Assembly (NCBI RefSeq): GCF_004919045.1
Contig: NZ_SWDW01000022.1
Span: 1-38,986, forward strand
DNA length: 38,986 nt
Reading direction: 5' to 3'
Source: Sinomonas albida
GTDB lineage: Bacteria > Actinomycetota > Actinomycetes > Actinomycetales > Micrococcaceae
In this document: in pieces, positions 32,943-38,986 of the stretch
How positions within the stretch are numbered: position 1 is the first letter of the stretch
Layout of the letters: every line of letters begins with the position of its first letter
Position numbers and translations under genes: made by a program
The notes under the pieces: generated by a model
The model's input: only the letters and a program-made list of their open reading frames with translations
Database searches by the model: none
Told to the model about the DNA's origin: nothing

Positions 32943-34552
32943 GGTGCCTTCCAGGTCGGGGCGGGGATGGTCACGGTGAAGACGGCGCCGCGCTCGCCGG
33001 AGACGGCAACGGTCCCGCCGAGCGCTTCGACTGAGCGACGCACGAGGGCGAGGCCGAGGCCGCGCCCCGCGGCGCCGTGGGGCTTCGTCGAGTACCCGAA
33101 TTGGAGGATCCGTTCGCGCTCTGCGGCCGGCACCCCCGGGCCCGAGTCGGAGACCTCGATGGCCAGGGCCCCGTCCTCCTCGCGCAGCTCGAGCGCGGCC
33201 CATCGGGGCGCCTCGCCCGCTGCGGCGGCGTCGATCGCGTTGTCCAGCAGATTGCCCACGATGGTCACGAGGTGCTTGGGCTCGAGGCCCACCGAGCCGA
33301 GGCTCCCGGTCGCCTCGGCGTCGAGCTGGACCCCGCGCTCGTGCGCCTGCGCGGCTTTGCCCATCACGAGGGCCGCGAGGACGGGCTCTTGGACGGAGAC
33401 CACGAGCTCGTTCGCGAGGGACTGGCTGAGCGAGAGGTCCTCGGTGGCGAACGCGAGTGCCTCCTCCGTGCGGCCCAGCTCGAGGAGCGAGACGATCGTG
33501 TGCAGACGGTTGGCGTGTTCGTGCGTCTGGCTGCGGAGCGCGTCGGAGAGCGTGCGCATCGTGGCGAGCTCGGAGCCGAGCGCCTCGATCTCCGTCTGGT
33601 CACGCAGCGTCGCGACCGAGCCGAGCAGCCGCGGGCGGCGCGTCCCCGGGGAGGACGCCGGCTCCTGGTTCATCACGAGCACGCGGTCCTTCGTGAGGTG
33701 GATCTCGTCGTGAGCGGTCCGGCCGCTCGAGAGGAGCTCGCGGACGCTTTCGGGGAGGTCCAGGTCGCTCAGGAGCGGAGCGGCGGAGCCGGTCTCGGAC
33801 GGCGGGAGCCCCAAGAGCTCCGAGGCCTGGTCGTTGCGGATCACGAGCCTCCCGCGCGGATCCACCATGACCACGCCCTCGCGCACCGAGTGGAGCACCG
33901 ACTCGTAGTACGCGAACAGCTGGCTGAGCTGCTCGAGGCCGTAGCCGTGCGTCGCGGCGGAGAGGCGCCTTTCGAGGAGCCCGGCGCCGAGCAGGCCCAG
34001 CAGGATCACGACGACGGCGATCCCCAGCACCGCGGGGATGCGGGACGCGAGCGCGACATCCAGGTTCGTCACGGTCACCCCCGCGGCGACCATCCCGATG
34101 ACGCGTCCCGTACCGGGCGCCTTGATCGGAACGATCGTGCGCACCGAGGGACCGAGCGTGCCCGTATACGTTTCGGTCAGGGTCTGGCCCGCGAGCGCCT
34201 GCGCTGTCGAGCCGAGGTACTTCCCGCCGATCTCGGAGGGTGTGGGGTGGGTCCAGCGCGTCGCGTCCGGCGCCATGATCGTGATGAAGTCCAGGCCTGC
34301 GTCCGTGATCACCTGATTCGCGTACGGCTGGAGGGCCGGCGTCGGGTCTGTGCCCGGTGCGGCGAGCGCCGCATTCACCACCACGGGGCTGTCGGCGATT
34401 GCCTGGGCGACTGAAAGCGTGCGCTTCCCGGCCGCCTGGTGGAGCTGGTCCCGGGCGTCGAGGAAGAATGCCGTGCCCACGAAGGCCGTGAACAGGATGA
34501 CCGCGAGCACCAAGAGCAGGAAGAGGCGCCGTGCGAGGCTCAGCTGCCGCAT
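32939..34552 (-). CDS. dctS: Sensor histidine kinase, CitA/DcuS/DctS type
   Basis: A 537-aa sensor. TM1 is ~9-31, an extracytoplasmic PAS/Cache sensor ~32-168 (RTIVPIKAPGTGRVIGMVAAGVTV), TM2 ~172-192, a cytoplasmic PAS ~215-320 (GVVMVDPRGRLVIRNDQASELLG), and a short dimerisation helix with phospho-acceptor His344 in QTHEHANRLHTIVSLLELG. The HATPase has N-box VGNLLDNAIDAA, G1 VSDSGPGVP and G2 GRGLGLALV. In the usual H-E-F-x-N-x-L-H box, Phe is replaced by His346. ATG 34552 has GAGGAG upstream. Divergence from dctA points to C4-dicarboxylate or citrate sensing. Confidence 0.92.
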   Translation of the reverse strand: MRQLSLARRLFLLLVLAVILFTAFVGTAFFLDARDQLHQAAGKRTLSVAQAIADSPVVVNAALAAPGTDPTPALQPYANQVITDAGLDFITIMAPDATRWTHPTPSEIGGKYLGSTAQALAGQTLTETYTGTLGPSVRTIVPIKAPGTGRVIGMVAAGVTVTNLDVALASRIPAVLGIAVVVILLGLLGAGLLERRLSAATHGYGLEQLSQLFAYYESVLHSVREGVVMVDPRGRLVIRNDQASELLGLPPSETGSAAPLLSDLDLPESVRELLSSGRTAHDEIHLTKDRVLVMNQEPASSPGTRRPRLLGSVATLRDQTEIEALGSELATMRTLSDALRSQTHEHANRLHTIVSLLELGRTEEALAFATEDLSLSQSLANELVVSVQEPVLAALVMGKAAQAHERGVQLDAEATGSLGSVGLEPKHLVTIVGNLLDNAIDAAAAGEAPRWAALELREEDGALAIEVSDSGPGVPAAERERILQFGYSTKPHGAAGRGLGLALVRRSVEALGGTVAVSGERGAVFTVTIPAPTWKAP

Positions 34553-34636
34553 CGGCTCCTCATTCCTCTCTTCTTCGGCTTCCCTCGAGTCGTCTTCGGT
34601 TTCCCTGCGGTACCTCTGTTTTCCCGTAGGCCGGGC

Positions 34637-34661
34637 ACCACATGTGGTCGTTGCCGCGACC
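34637..34661. promoter_or_regulatory. Palindromes in the dctS-dctA divergent region
   Basis: A perfect 12-bp palindrome ACCACATGTGGT (34637-34648) overlaps GGTCG-N6-CGACC (34646-34661). Both lie between the kinase and dctA starts. They are candidate binding sites for the response regulator; -10/-35 hexamers are not clear. Confidence 0.4.
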
Positions 34662-34755
34662 AATATGACCGCAATAGTGGCCTCTCTCACAGCGTATTGG
34701 AAGGTTGTATGGCCGCGGTCACAGCGACGTGGCACCGACTCGAGGGAGAGGACCC

Positions 34756-36144
34756 ATGGCAACCGTGCCACTCACGCCGGCAGAGAAGCCGGCGAAGAAG
34801 AAGGCCGATCGCACGCACTGGCTGTACATCGCCGTCATCGTCGCGGTGGTGCTCGGCGTCGTCGTCGGCCTTGTTTTCCCCGGCAAGGACGGCCTCGCGG
34901 CCAACCTCAAGCCGCTGGGCGACGCGTTCGTGAACCTTATCAAGATGATGATCGCCCCCGTGATTTTCTGCACGATCGTGCTGGGCATCGGGTCGATCGC
35001 GAAGGCCGCGACCGTCGGCAAGGTTGGCGGCCTCGCACTCACCTACTTCGTGGTCATGAGCACGTTCGCGCTCGGGATCGGCCTCGTGGTCGGCAACATC
35101 ATCCACCCCGGTGAGGGCCTCAACCTCAAGGACGCGACGTACAAGGCCCCCGAGGCCACGGACACGACCAACTTCCTGCTGGGGATCATCCCCAACACAC
35201 TGGTCTCCTCGCTCACCTCGGGCCAGATCCTCCAGACGCTCTTCGTGGCCCTCCTCGTGGGCTTCGCGCTGCAGCGCATGGGCAAGACGGGCACCATGCT
35301 GCTCGAGTTCATCCGCCAGGCGCAGGCGCTCGTGTTCCGGATCCTGGTGATGATCATGTGGCTCGCCCCGATCGGCGCGTTCGGTGCGATCGCCGCCGTC
35401 GTCGGCGCCACGGGCTGGAAGGCCGTCCTGAGCCTCCTGACGCTCATGATCGCGTTCTACATCACGTGCATCCTGTTCATCGTGGTGGTGCTCGGGACGC
35501 TCCTGCGCGCCGTGGCGGGTGTGAACATCTTCAGGCTCATGAAGTACCTCGCTCGCGAGTACCTCATCATCGTCTCGACGTCGTCCTCCGAGGCGGCCCT
35601 CCCGCGGCTCATCGCGAAGATGGAGCACCTCGGCGTGTCCAAGCCGGTCGTGGGCGTGACCGTCCCCACGGGCTATTCGTTCAACCTCGACGGGACGGCG
35701 ATCTACCTCACCATGGCCTCGCTCTTCATCGCGACGGCGATGGGCCAGCCCATGAACCTCGGCGAGCAGATCGCGCTCCTCGTGTTCATGATCATCGCGT
35801 CGAAGGGCGCGGCCGGCGTGAGCGGGGCGGGCCTCGCGACCCTGGCCGGCGGCCTCCAGTCGCACGCGCCGCAGCTCGTGGGCGGCGTCTCCTTCATCGT
35901 CGGCATCGACCGCTTCATGTCGGAGGCCCGGGCGCTCACGAACTTCACGGGCAACGCCGTGGCCACCGTGCTCATGGGCGTGTGGACCCGCGAGATCGAC
36001 CGCGACCGCGCGGGCGAGGTCCTCAGCGGGCGGCTTCCGTTCGACGAGACGACGATGCTCGCCGCAGACGGGCACGGCCCGGCAGCGGACGACGGCGAAG
36101 GCTCGCCACGCGCGGTCGGCGCACCCGAGCCGGCGAACGCCTGA
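34756..36144 (+). CDS. dctA: C4-dicarboxylate:cation symporter DctA
   Basis: A 462-aa member of the DAACS (glutamate/dicarboxylate) symporters. The serine-rich re-entrant hairpin STSSSEAALPRLIAKMEHLGVSK, the Na+/substrate motif GYSFNLDGTAIYLTMASLFIA, SKGAAGVSGAGLATLAGGL and DRFMSEARALTNFTGNAVAT are all present and match DctA/GltP. There are about eight membrane helices. It imports succinate, fumarate and malate. AGGGAGAGG precedes ATG 34756. It is divergent from the sensor-regulator pair that probably controls it. The last ~35 residues are an Asp/Ala-rich tail. Confidence 0.95.
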   Translation: MATVPLTPAEKPAKKKADRTHWLYIAVIVAVVLGVVVGLVFPGKDGLAANLKPLGDAFVNLIKMMIAPVIFCTIVLGIGSIAKAATVGKVGGLALTYFVVMSTFALGIGLVVGNIIHPGEGLNLKDATYKAPEATDTTNFLLGIIPNTLVSSLTSGQILQTLFVALLVGFALQRMGKTGTMLLEFIRQAQALVFRILVMIMWLAPIGAFGAIAAVVGATGWKAVLSLLTLMIAFYITCILFIVVVLGTLLRAVAGVNIFRLMKYLAREYLIIVSTSSSEAALPRLIAKMEHLGVSKPVVGVTVPTGYSFNLDGTAIYLTMASLFIATAMGQPMNLGEQIALLVFMIIASKGAAGVSGAGLATLAGGLQSHAPQLVGGVSFIVGIDRFMSEARALTNFTGNAVATVLMGVWTREIDRDRAGEVLSGRLPFDETTMLAADGHGPAADDGEGSPRAVGAPEPANA

Positions 36145-36215
36145 GCATCCGGGGACGGGGCCACTGAGTCTCCTGGTTCGCTGTGCCCCCCGGTGGCCTT
36201 CACCGGACGCCGGTT

Positions 36216-36268
36216 GCTGCGCCGTCACGTTCGCAGGGTCTCAGCCCCGCGCAACGTGACGGCGCAGC
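36216..36268. repeat. 16-bp perfect inverted repeat with 21-base loop
   Basis: GCTGCGCCGTCACGTT (36216-36231) pairs perfectly with 36253-36268. It lies 72 bp after dctA and ~150 bp before parA. It may be the dctA terminator, though the large loop and lack of a T-run are unusual for one. Confidence 0.75.
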
Positions 36269-36285
36269 GGCGTCGAAGGGACTAA

Positions 36286-36336
36286 CCTTGAGGCTCTACT
36301 TGAGGGTCAAGGCTCGCCGGACTCCCCTTGTCAAGG
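36286..36336. repeat. CTTGAGG/CAAGG repeat cluster before parA
   Basis: CTTGAGG occurs at 36287-36293 and 36299-36305 (12-bp period), followed by GTCAAGG (36306-36312) and the inverted repeat CCTTG-T-CAAGG (36326-36336). Motifs of this kind are bound by MerR/HspR-type regulators. The minus strand reads CCTTGACCCTCAAG across 36299-36312. It may be the parA promoter or an operator. Confidence 0.5.
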
Positions 36337-36414
36337 TTCCAAAGATGCGTGTCCCCGCTGTGTAGGCTGGGGTCTCAAGAAGCCGCAGGCAGCGAATCGA
36401 AAGTGGATGGATAC

Positions 36415-37314
36415 GTGAGCACAGAGCAGAGCGCCGCGACTCTGGACGGCATCACCGAGGACCCCACGGACGTCGTGCTCGGCCCCACGGGCCGCCCCTT
36501 GCGGGAGTACCCCGTCCCTGCACCCCTCGACTCACACGGCCCCGCCCGCATCATCGCGATGGTGAACCAGAAGGGCGGCGTCGGCAAGACGACGTCCGCC
36601 ATCAATCTCGCCGCTGCGCTCGCCGAGTACGGCCGCCGGGTGCTCATCGTCGACTTCGATCCCCAGGGCGCCGCGTCTGCTGGGCTCGGCACGAATCCGC
36701 ACGAGCTGGACGTCACCGTCTACAACGTGATGATGGACCGCCACGTCGACATCCACGAGGCGATCCGCAAGACCGAGATCGAGAATCTCGACCTCCTCCC
36801 CGCGAACATCGACCTCTCCGCGGCCGAGGTCCAGCTCGTCACCGAGGTGGCGCGCGAGCAGGTCCTCGCGAGCGCCCTCCGCAAGGTCGAGGACGAATAC
36901 GACGTGGTCCTCATCGACTGCCAGCCGTCGCTTGGCCTGCTCACGGTCAACGCGCTCTCGGCCGCACACGGGGTGGTCATACCGCTCATCTGCGAATTCT
37001 TCGCGCTGCGCGCCGTCGCACTCCTCGTCGAGACGATCGACAAGGTCCAGGACCGCCTCAACCCGCGGCTCGTCGTGGACGGCGTCCTCGCGACGATGTT
37101 CGACGCGCGCACGCTCCACAGCCGCGAGGTCATCGCGCGCCTCGTCGAGGCGTTCGGCGACAAGGTGTTCGACACCGTGATCCGGCGCACGATCAAGTTC
37201 GCGGACGCGACGGTGGCCGCCGAGCCGATCACGCGGTACGCGGCGAACCACCCCGGCGCCGAGGCGTACCGGGCGCTTGCGCGCGAGCTCGTGGCCCGCG
37301 GTGGAGCCCCCTAG
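36415..37314 (+). CDS. parA: ParA family chromosome-partitioning ATPase
   Basis: A 299-aa deviant Walker P-loop ATPase. KGGVGKTT is at ~53-60 (IAMVNQKGGVGKTTSAINLAAAL), Walker A' is VLIVDFDPQG, and YDVVLIDCQPSLG follows. It has no nearby parB; in actinobacteria this ParA-like protein sits beside scpAB and may assist condensin loading or segregation. GTG 36415 is chosen on alignment to the Met-Ser-Thr-Glu-type start; an in-frame GTG at 36403 is an alternative with weak ribosome sites for both. The first ~40 residues precede the ATPase fold. Its 3' end overlaps scpA by 14 bp. Confidence 0.93.
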   Translation: MSTEQSAATLDGITEDPTDVVLGPTGRPLREYPVPAPLDSHGPARIIAMVNQKGGVGKTTSAINLAAALAEYGRRVLIVDFDPQGAASAGLGTNPHELDVTVYNVMMDRHVDIHEAIRKTEIENLDLLPANIDLSAAEVQLVTEVAREQVLASALRKVEDEYDVVLIDCQPSLGLLTVNALSAAHGVVIPLICEFFALRAVALLVETIDKVQDRLNPRLVVDGVLATMFDARTLHSREVIARLVEAFGDKVFDTVIRRTIKFADATVAAEPITRYAANHPGAEAYRALARELVARGGAP

Positions 37315-38251
37315 CCTCGAGGCAGCGGACCCCGGGCAGTCTGCGGCGGGCTTCGAGGTCCGGCTCGAGAACTTCACCGGCCCGTTCGACGCACTGCTGG
37401 GCCTCATCGCCAAGCGCCGGCTCGACATCACCGAGGTTTCCCTCGCGACCGTCACGGACGACTTCATCGCCTACATCCGGGCCATGAAGGAACGCGGCGA
37501 GGAGTGGGCCCTCGACGAGGCCAGCGAGTTCCTCGTGATTGCCGCAACCCTTCTGGACCTCAAGGCCGCCCGGCTCCTGCCGCAGGGCGAGGTGGAGGAC
37601 GAGGAGGACGTGGCACGGCTCGAGGCCCGGGACCTCCTGTTCGCGAGGCTCCTGCAGTACAAGGCGTTCAAGGAGATCGCCGCGATCTTCGACCGGACGT
37701 TCGAAGCTGAGGGCCGGAGGTTCCCCCGCGCCGTCGCCCTCGAGCCCTCCTTCGCCGCGCTCCTGCCCGAGCTCGTGTGGCAGCACACGCCCGAGCAGTT
37801 CGCGGCGCTCGCCGCGAAGGCGTTCGCGCCCAAGGAGGCTCCGCCGTCGGAAGTCGGGCTCGCGCACCTGCACGCGCCGCCCGTGAGCGTGCGCGAGCAG
37901 GCCGCGATCCTCGGCGCGCGCCTGCGCTACGGCGGCCCCCAGAGCTTCCGCATGCTCACGGCGGACGCCGACTCGCGGCTCGTCATCGTGGCCCGCTTCC
38001 TCGCGCTCCTCGAGATGTTCCGCGACCGCGCGGTCTCCTTCGAGCAGGCAGCCCCGCTCGCGGAGCTGAGCGTGCGCTGGACGGCGGGGGAGGGCTGGTC
38101 GGCCGAGCGGCTCAGCGAGGAGTACGACGACGGCGGGGCGGAGCCCGAGGAGGACGCCAGCCGCGACGGCGACGCAGAAGGCGGCGCAGCCGAGGGGCGT
38201 GCCGTAGTGGACGAGGACGGAGACCGGGAGGAGCAGCATGCAGCAGGATGA
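37301..38251 (+). CDS. scpA: Segregation and condensation protein A
   Basis: The kleisin subunit of the bacterial SMC condensin (316 aa). Family blocks are FEVRLENFTGPFDALLGLIAKRRLDITEVSLATVTDDFI at the N-terminus, WALDEASEFLVIAATLLDLKAARLLP, and C-terminal VIVARFLALLEMFRDRAVSFEQ before WTAGEGW. The last ~50 residues are an acidic low-complexity extension, longer than usual. GTG 37301 inside the parA 3' end is the most likely start; TTG 37277 is the alternative. The stop overlaps scpB by 14 bp. Confidence 0.95.
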   Translation: MEPPSLEAADPGQSAAGFEVRLENFTGPFDALLGLIAKRRLDITEVSLATVTDDFIAYIRAMKERGEEWALDEASEFLVIAATLLDLKAARLLPQGEVEDEEDVARLEARDLLFARLLQYKAFKEIAAIFDRTFEAEGRRFPRAVALEPSFAALLPELVWQHTPEQFAALAAKAFAPKEAPPSEVGLAHLHAPPVSVREQAAILGARLRYGGPQSFRMLTADADSRLVIVARFLALLEMFRDRAVSFEQAAPLAELSVRWTAGEGWSAERLSEEYDDGGAEPEEDASRDGDAEGGAAEGRAVVDEDGDREEQHAAG

Positions 38252-38792
38252 CCGAAGGGCCGCGGCCCTCGAGGCCGTGCTCATGGTGGTGGACGAGCCG
38301 GTGAGCGCGGCCGAGCTCGCTGCGACGCTCGAGCTGCCGCAGCCCGAAGTCGAGGAGCTCCTCGGCACTCTCGCCGCCCAGTACGACGCCGACGGCCGCG
38401 GCTTCGAACTCCGCCCCGTTGCGGGGGGCTGGCGGTTCTATTCGCGGGCCGAGTTCGCGGACGTCGTCTCGCGGTACGTGCTCGAGGGGCAGACTGCGCG
38501 GCTCACGCAGGCCGCGCTGGAGACGCTCGCGGTCATCGCGTACCGCCAGCCCGTGGCGCGCTCGCGCGTCGCCGCGATCCGCGGCGTCAACGTCGATTCG
38601 GTGGTCCGCACGCTCGTCTCGCGCGGGCTCGTCGAGGAGGGCGGCACCGATCCGGAGTCGGGCGCGATCCTGTACCAGACCACGTCCTACTTCCTCGAGC
38701 GACTGGGCATCGGATCCATCGCCGAGCTCCCGCAGCTCTCGCCGCACCTCCCCGGCCTCGACGAGCTGGGCTCGATCGAATTCGAACGCTAG
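38238..38792 (+). CDS. scpB: Segregation and condensation protein B
   Basis: A 184-aa ScpB with two winged-helix domains. AALEAVLMVVDEPVSAAELAATLELP begins WHD1, and LTQAALETLAVIAYRQPVARSRVAAIRGVNVDSVVRTLVSRGLVEE is the diagnostic WHD2. TTSYFLERLGI closes it. It binds ScpA and SMC in chromosome condensation. The ATG lies inside the scpA 3' end with GGGAGGAGC upstream, so the two are translationally coupled. It is intact; the downstream neighbour rluB expected from synteny is not in the window. Confidence 0.96.
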   Translation: MQQDDRRAAALEAVLMVVDEPVSAAELAATLELPQPEVEELLGTLAAQYDADGRGFELRPVAGGWRFYSRAEFADVVSRYVLEGQTARLTQAALETLAVIAYRQPVARSRVAAIRGVNVDSVVRTLVSRGLVEEGGTDPESGAILYQTTSYFLERLGIGSIAELPQLSPHLPGLDELGSIEFER

Positions 38793-38800
38793 TCGACGCC

Positions 38801-38880
38801 GAATTCCCCAGCTTCTGTTCCGGATTCCCCAGTTTTCAGCCGCCCCAGATGGGGGCACACCGGGCGGATTCCATCTGTCA
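38801..38880. mobile_element. Insertion-sequence junction after scpB (possible IS ends)
   Basis: Two direct copies of an ATTCCCCAG-(C/T)-TT motif begin at about 38803 and 38824, followed by a short GCCCC-AGATG-GGGGC hairpin (38842-38856). In the minus orientation CTGGGGAAT repeats of this type recall IS21-like element ends (memory-based). The IS30-type gene begins beyond. Exact element borders cannot be set here. Confidence 0.35.
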
Positions 38881-38919
38881 AGTGCAATCGCTTCGCCGTG
38901 TCGGGGTCGGGTTCGGCTG

Positions 38920-38986
38920 TCAGGCGGCGGCGGGCAGGAGGAGTTCGGTGAGGGCCTGGGCGGGGGTGCGGAGTCCGAGTGTCGGT
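38920..38986 (-). CDS. IS30-family transposase, C-terminal fragment (cut by the window)
   Basis: On the minus strand the last 21 codons read PTLGLRTPAQALTELLLPAAA and stop at 38922-38920. The T-L-G-x-R-T-P-A-x-A-L pattern is the well-known C-terminal end of IS30-type transposases (after the R-K-T-L-G-W segment). The rest of the gene lies past the window, so whether it is intact is unknown. Only the 3' end is visible, about 128 bp after scpB. Confidence 0.7.
   Translation of the reverse strand, partial: PTLGLRTPAQALTELLLPAAA

Overview
The window is high-GC DNA (roughly 70% G+C by eye) from an actinobacterium, most likely a Micrococcaceae member of the Arthrobacter/Sinomonas type. The basis is the gene order tlyA-nadK-recN-pyrG-NUDIX-xerD followed by parA-scpA-scpB, frequent GTG starts, 1-14 bp gene overlaps and strong strand-wide codon bias. 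The genus is an inference.

Region 1 (1-10889) is a conserved core. It opens with the 3' part of a 5S rRNA and its terminator. Next comes a 766-aa protein with a long Asp-Arg-Gly-Glu-Arg repeat region, a TPR-like domain and an acidic tail. A closely packed plus-strand run follows: HAD phosphatase, a 49-aa protein, TlyA, NAD kinase, RecN, CTP synthase, ADP-ribose pyrophosphatase-type NUDIX and XerD.

Region 2 (10954-36144) is a stretch of about 25 kb of mostly metabolic genes between xerD and parA. In other actinobacteria these two genes lie much closer together. It holds (a) an MTH1-like NUDIX; (b) a prpD-prpB-prpC methylcitrate operon led by its own GntR regulator; (c) a hot-dog thioesterase, a gamma-glutamyltransferase-like hydrolase, an SRPBCC-epimerase fusion, a MarR regulator and an NAD-dependent epimerase; (d) a divergent sugar cluster; (e) an SGNH hydrolase, a MobA-like nucleotidyltransferase, a cold-shock protein and two tiny acidic proteins; (f) a DctS/DctR-like two-component system divergent from a DctA dicarboxylate transporter.

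The sugar cluster (21525-29726) is the most interesting part. The minus arm encodes a TIM-barrel isomerase/epimerase, an SDR dehydrogenase, a fused DhaK-DhaL ketose kinase and an RpiB-type isomerase. The plus arm encodes an MHS-type transporter and a split transketolase, followed by a GntR/FCD regulator. The divergent promoter region and the regulator's own promoter share TGTYRACA palindromes, so the cluster looks like one regulon. I infer uptake of an unphosphorylated tetrose, tetritol or branched sugar, oxidation or isomerisation to a ketose, phosphorylation, aldose-ketose isomerisation, and entry into the pentose phosphate pool through the dedicated transketolase. The actual substrate cannot be read from sequence.

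Region 3 (36145-38986) returns to the core: a repeat-rich leader, parA, scpA and scpB with overlapping frames, then a junction with insertion-sequence DNA. That junction holds the 3' end of an IS30-type transposase on the minus strand, where rluB would be expected.
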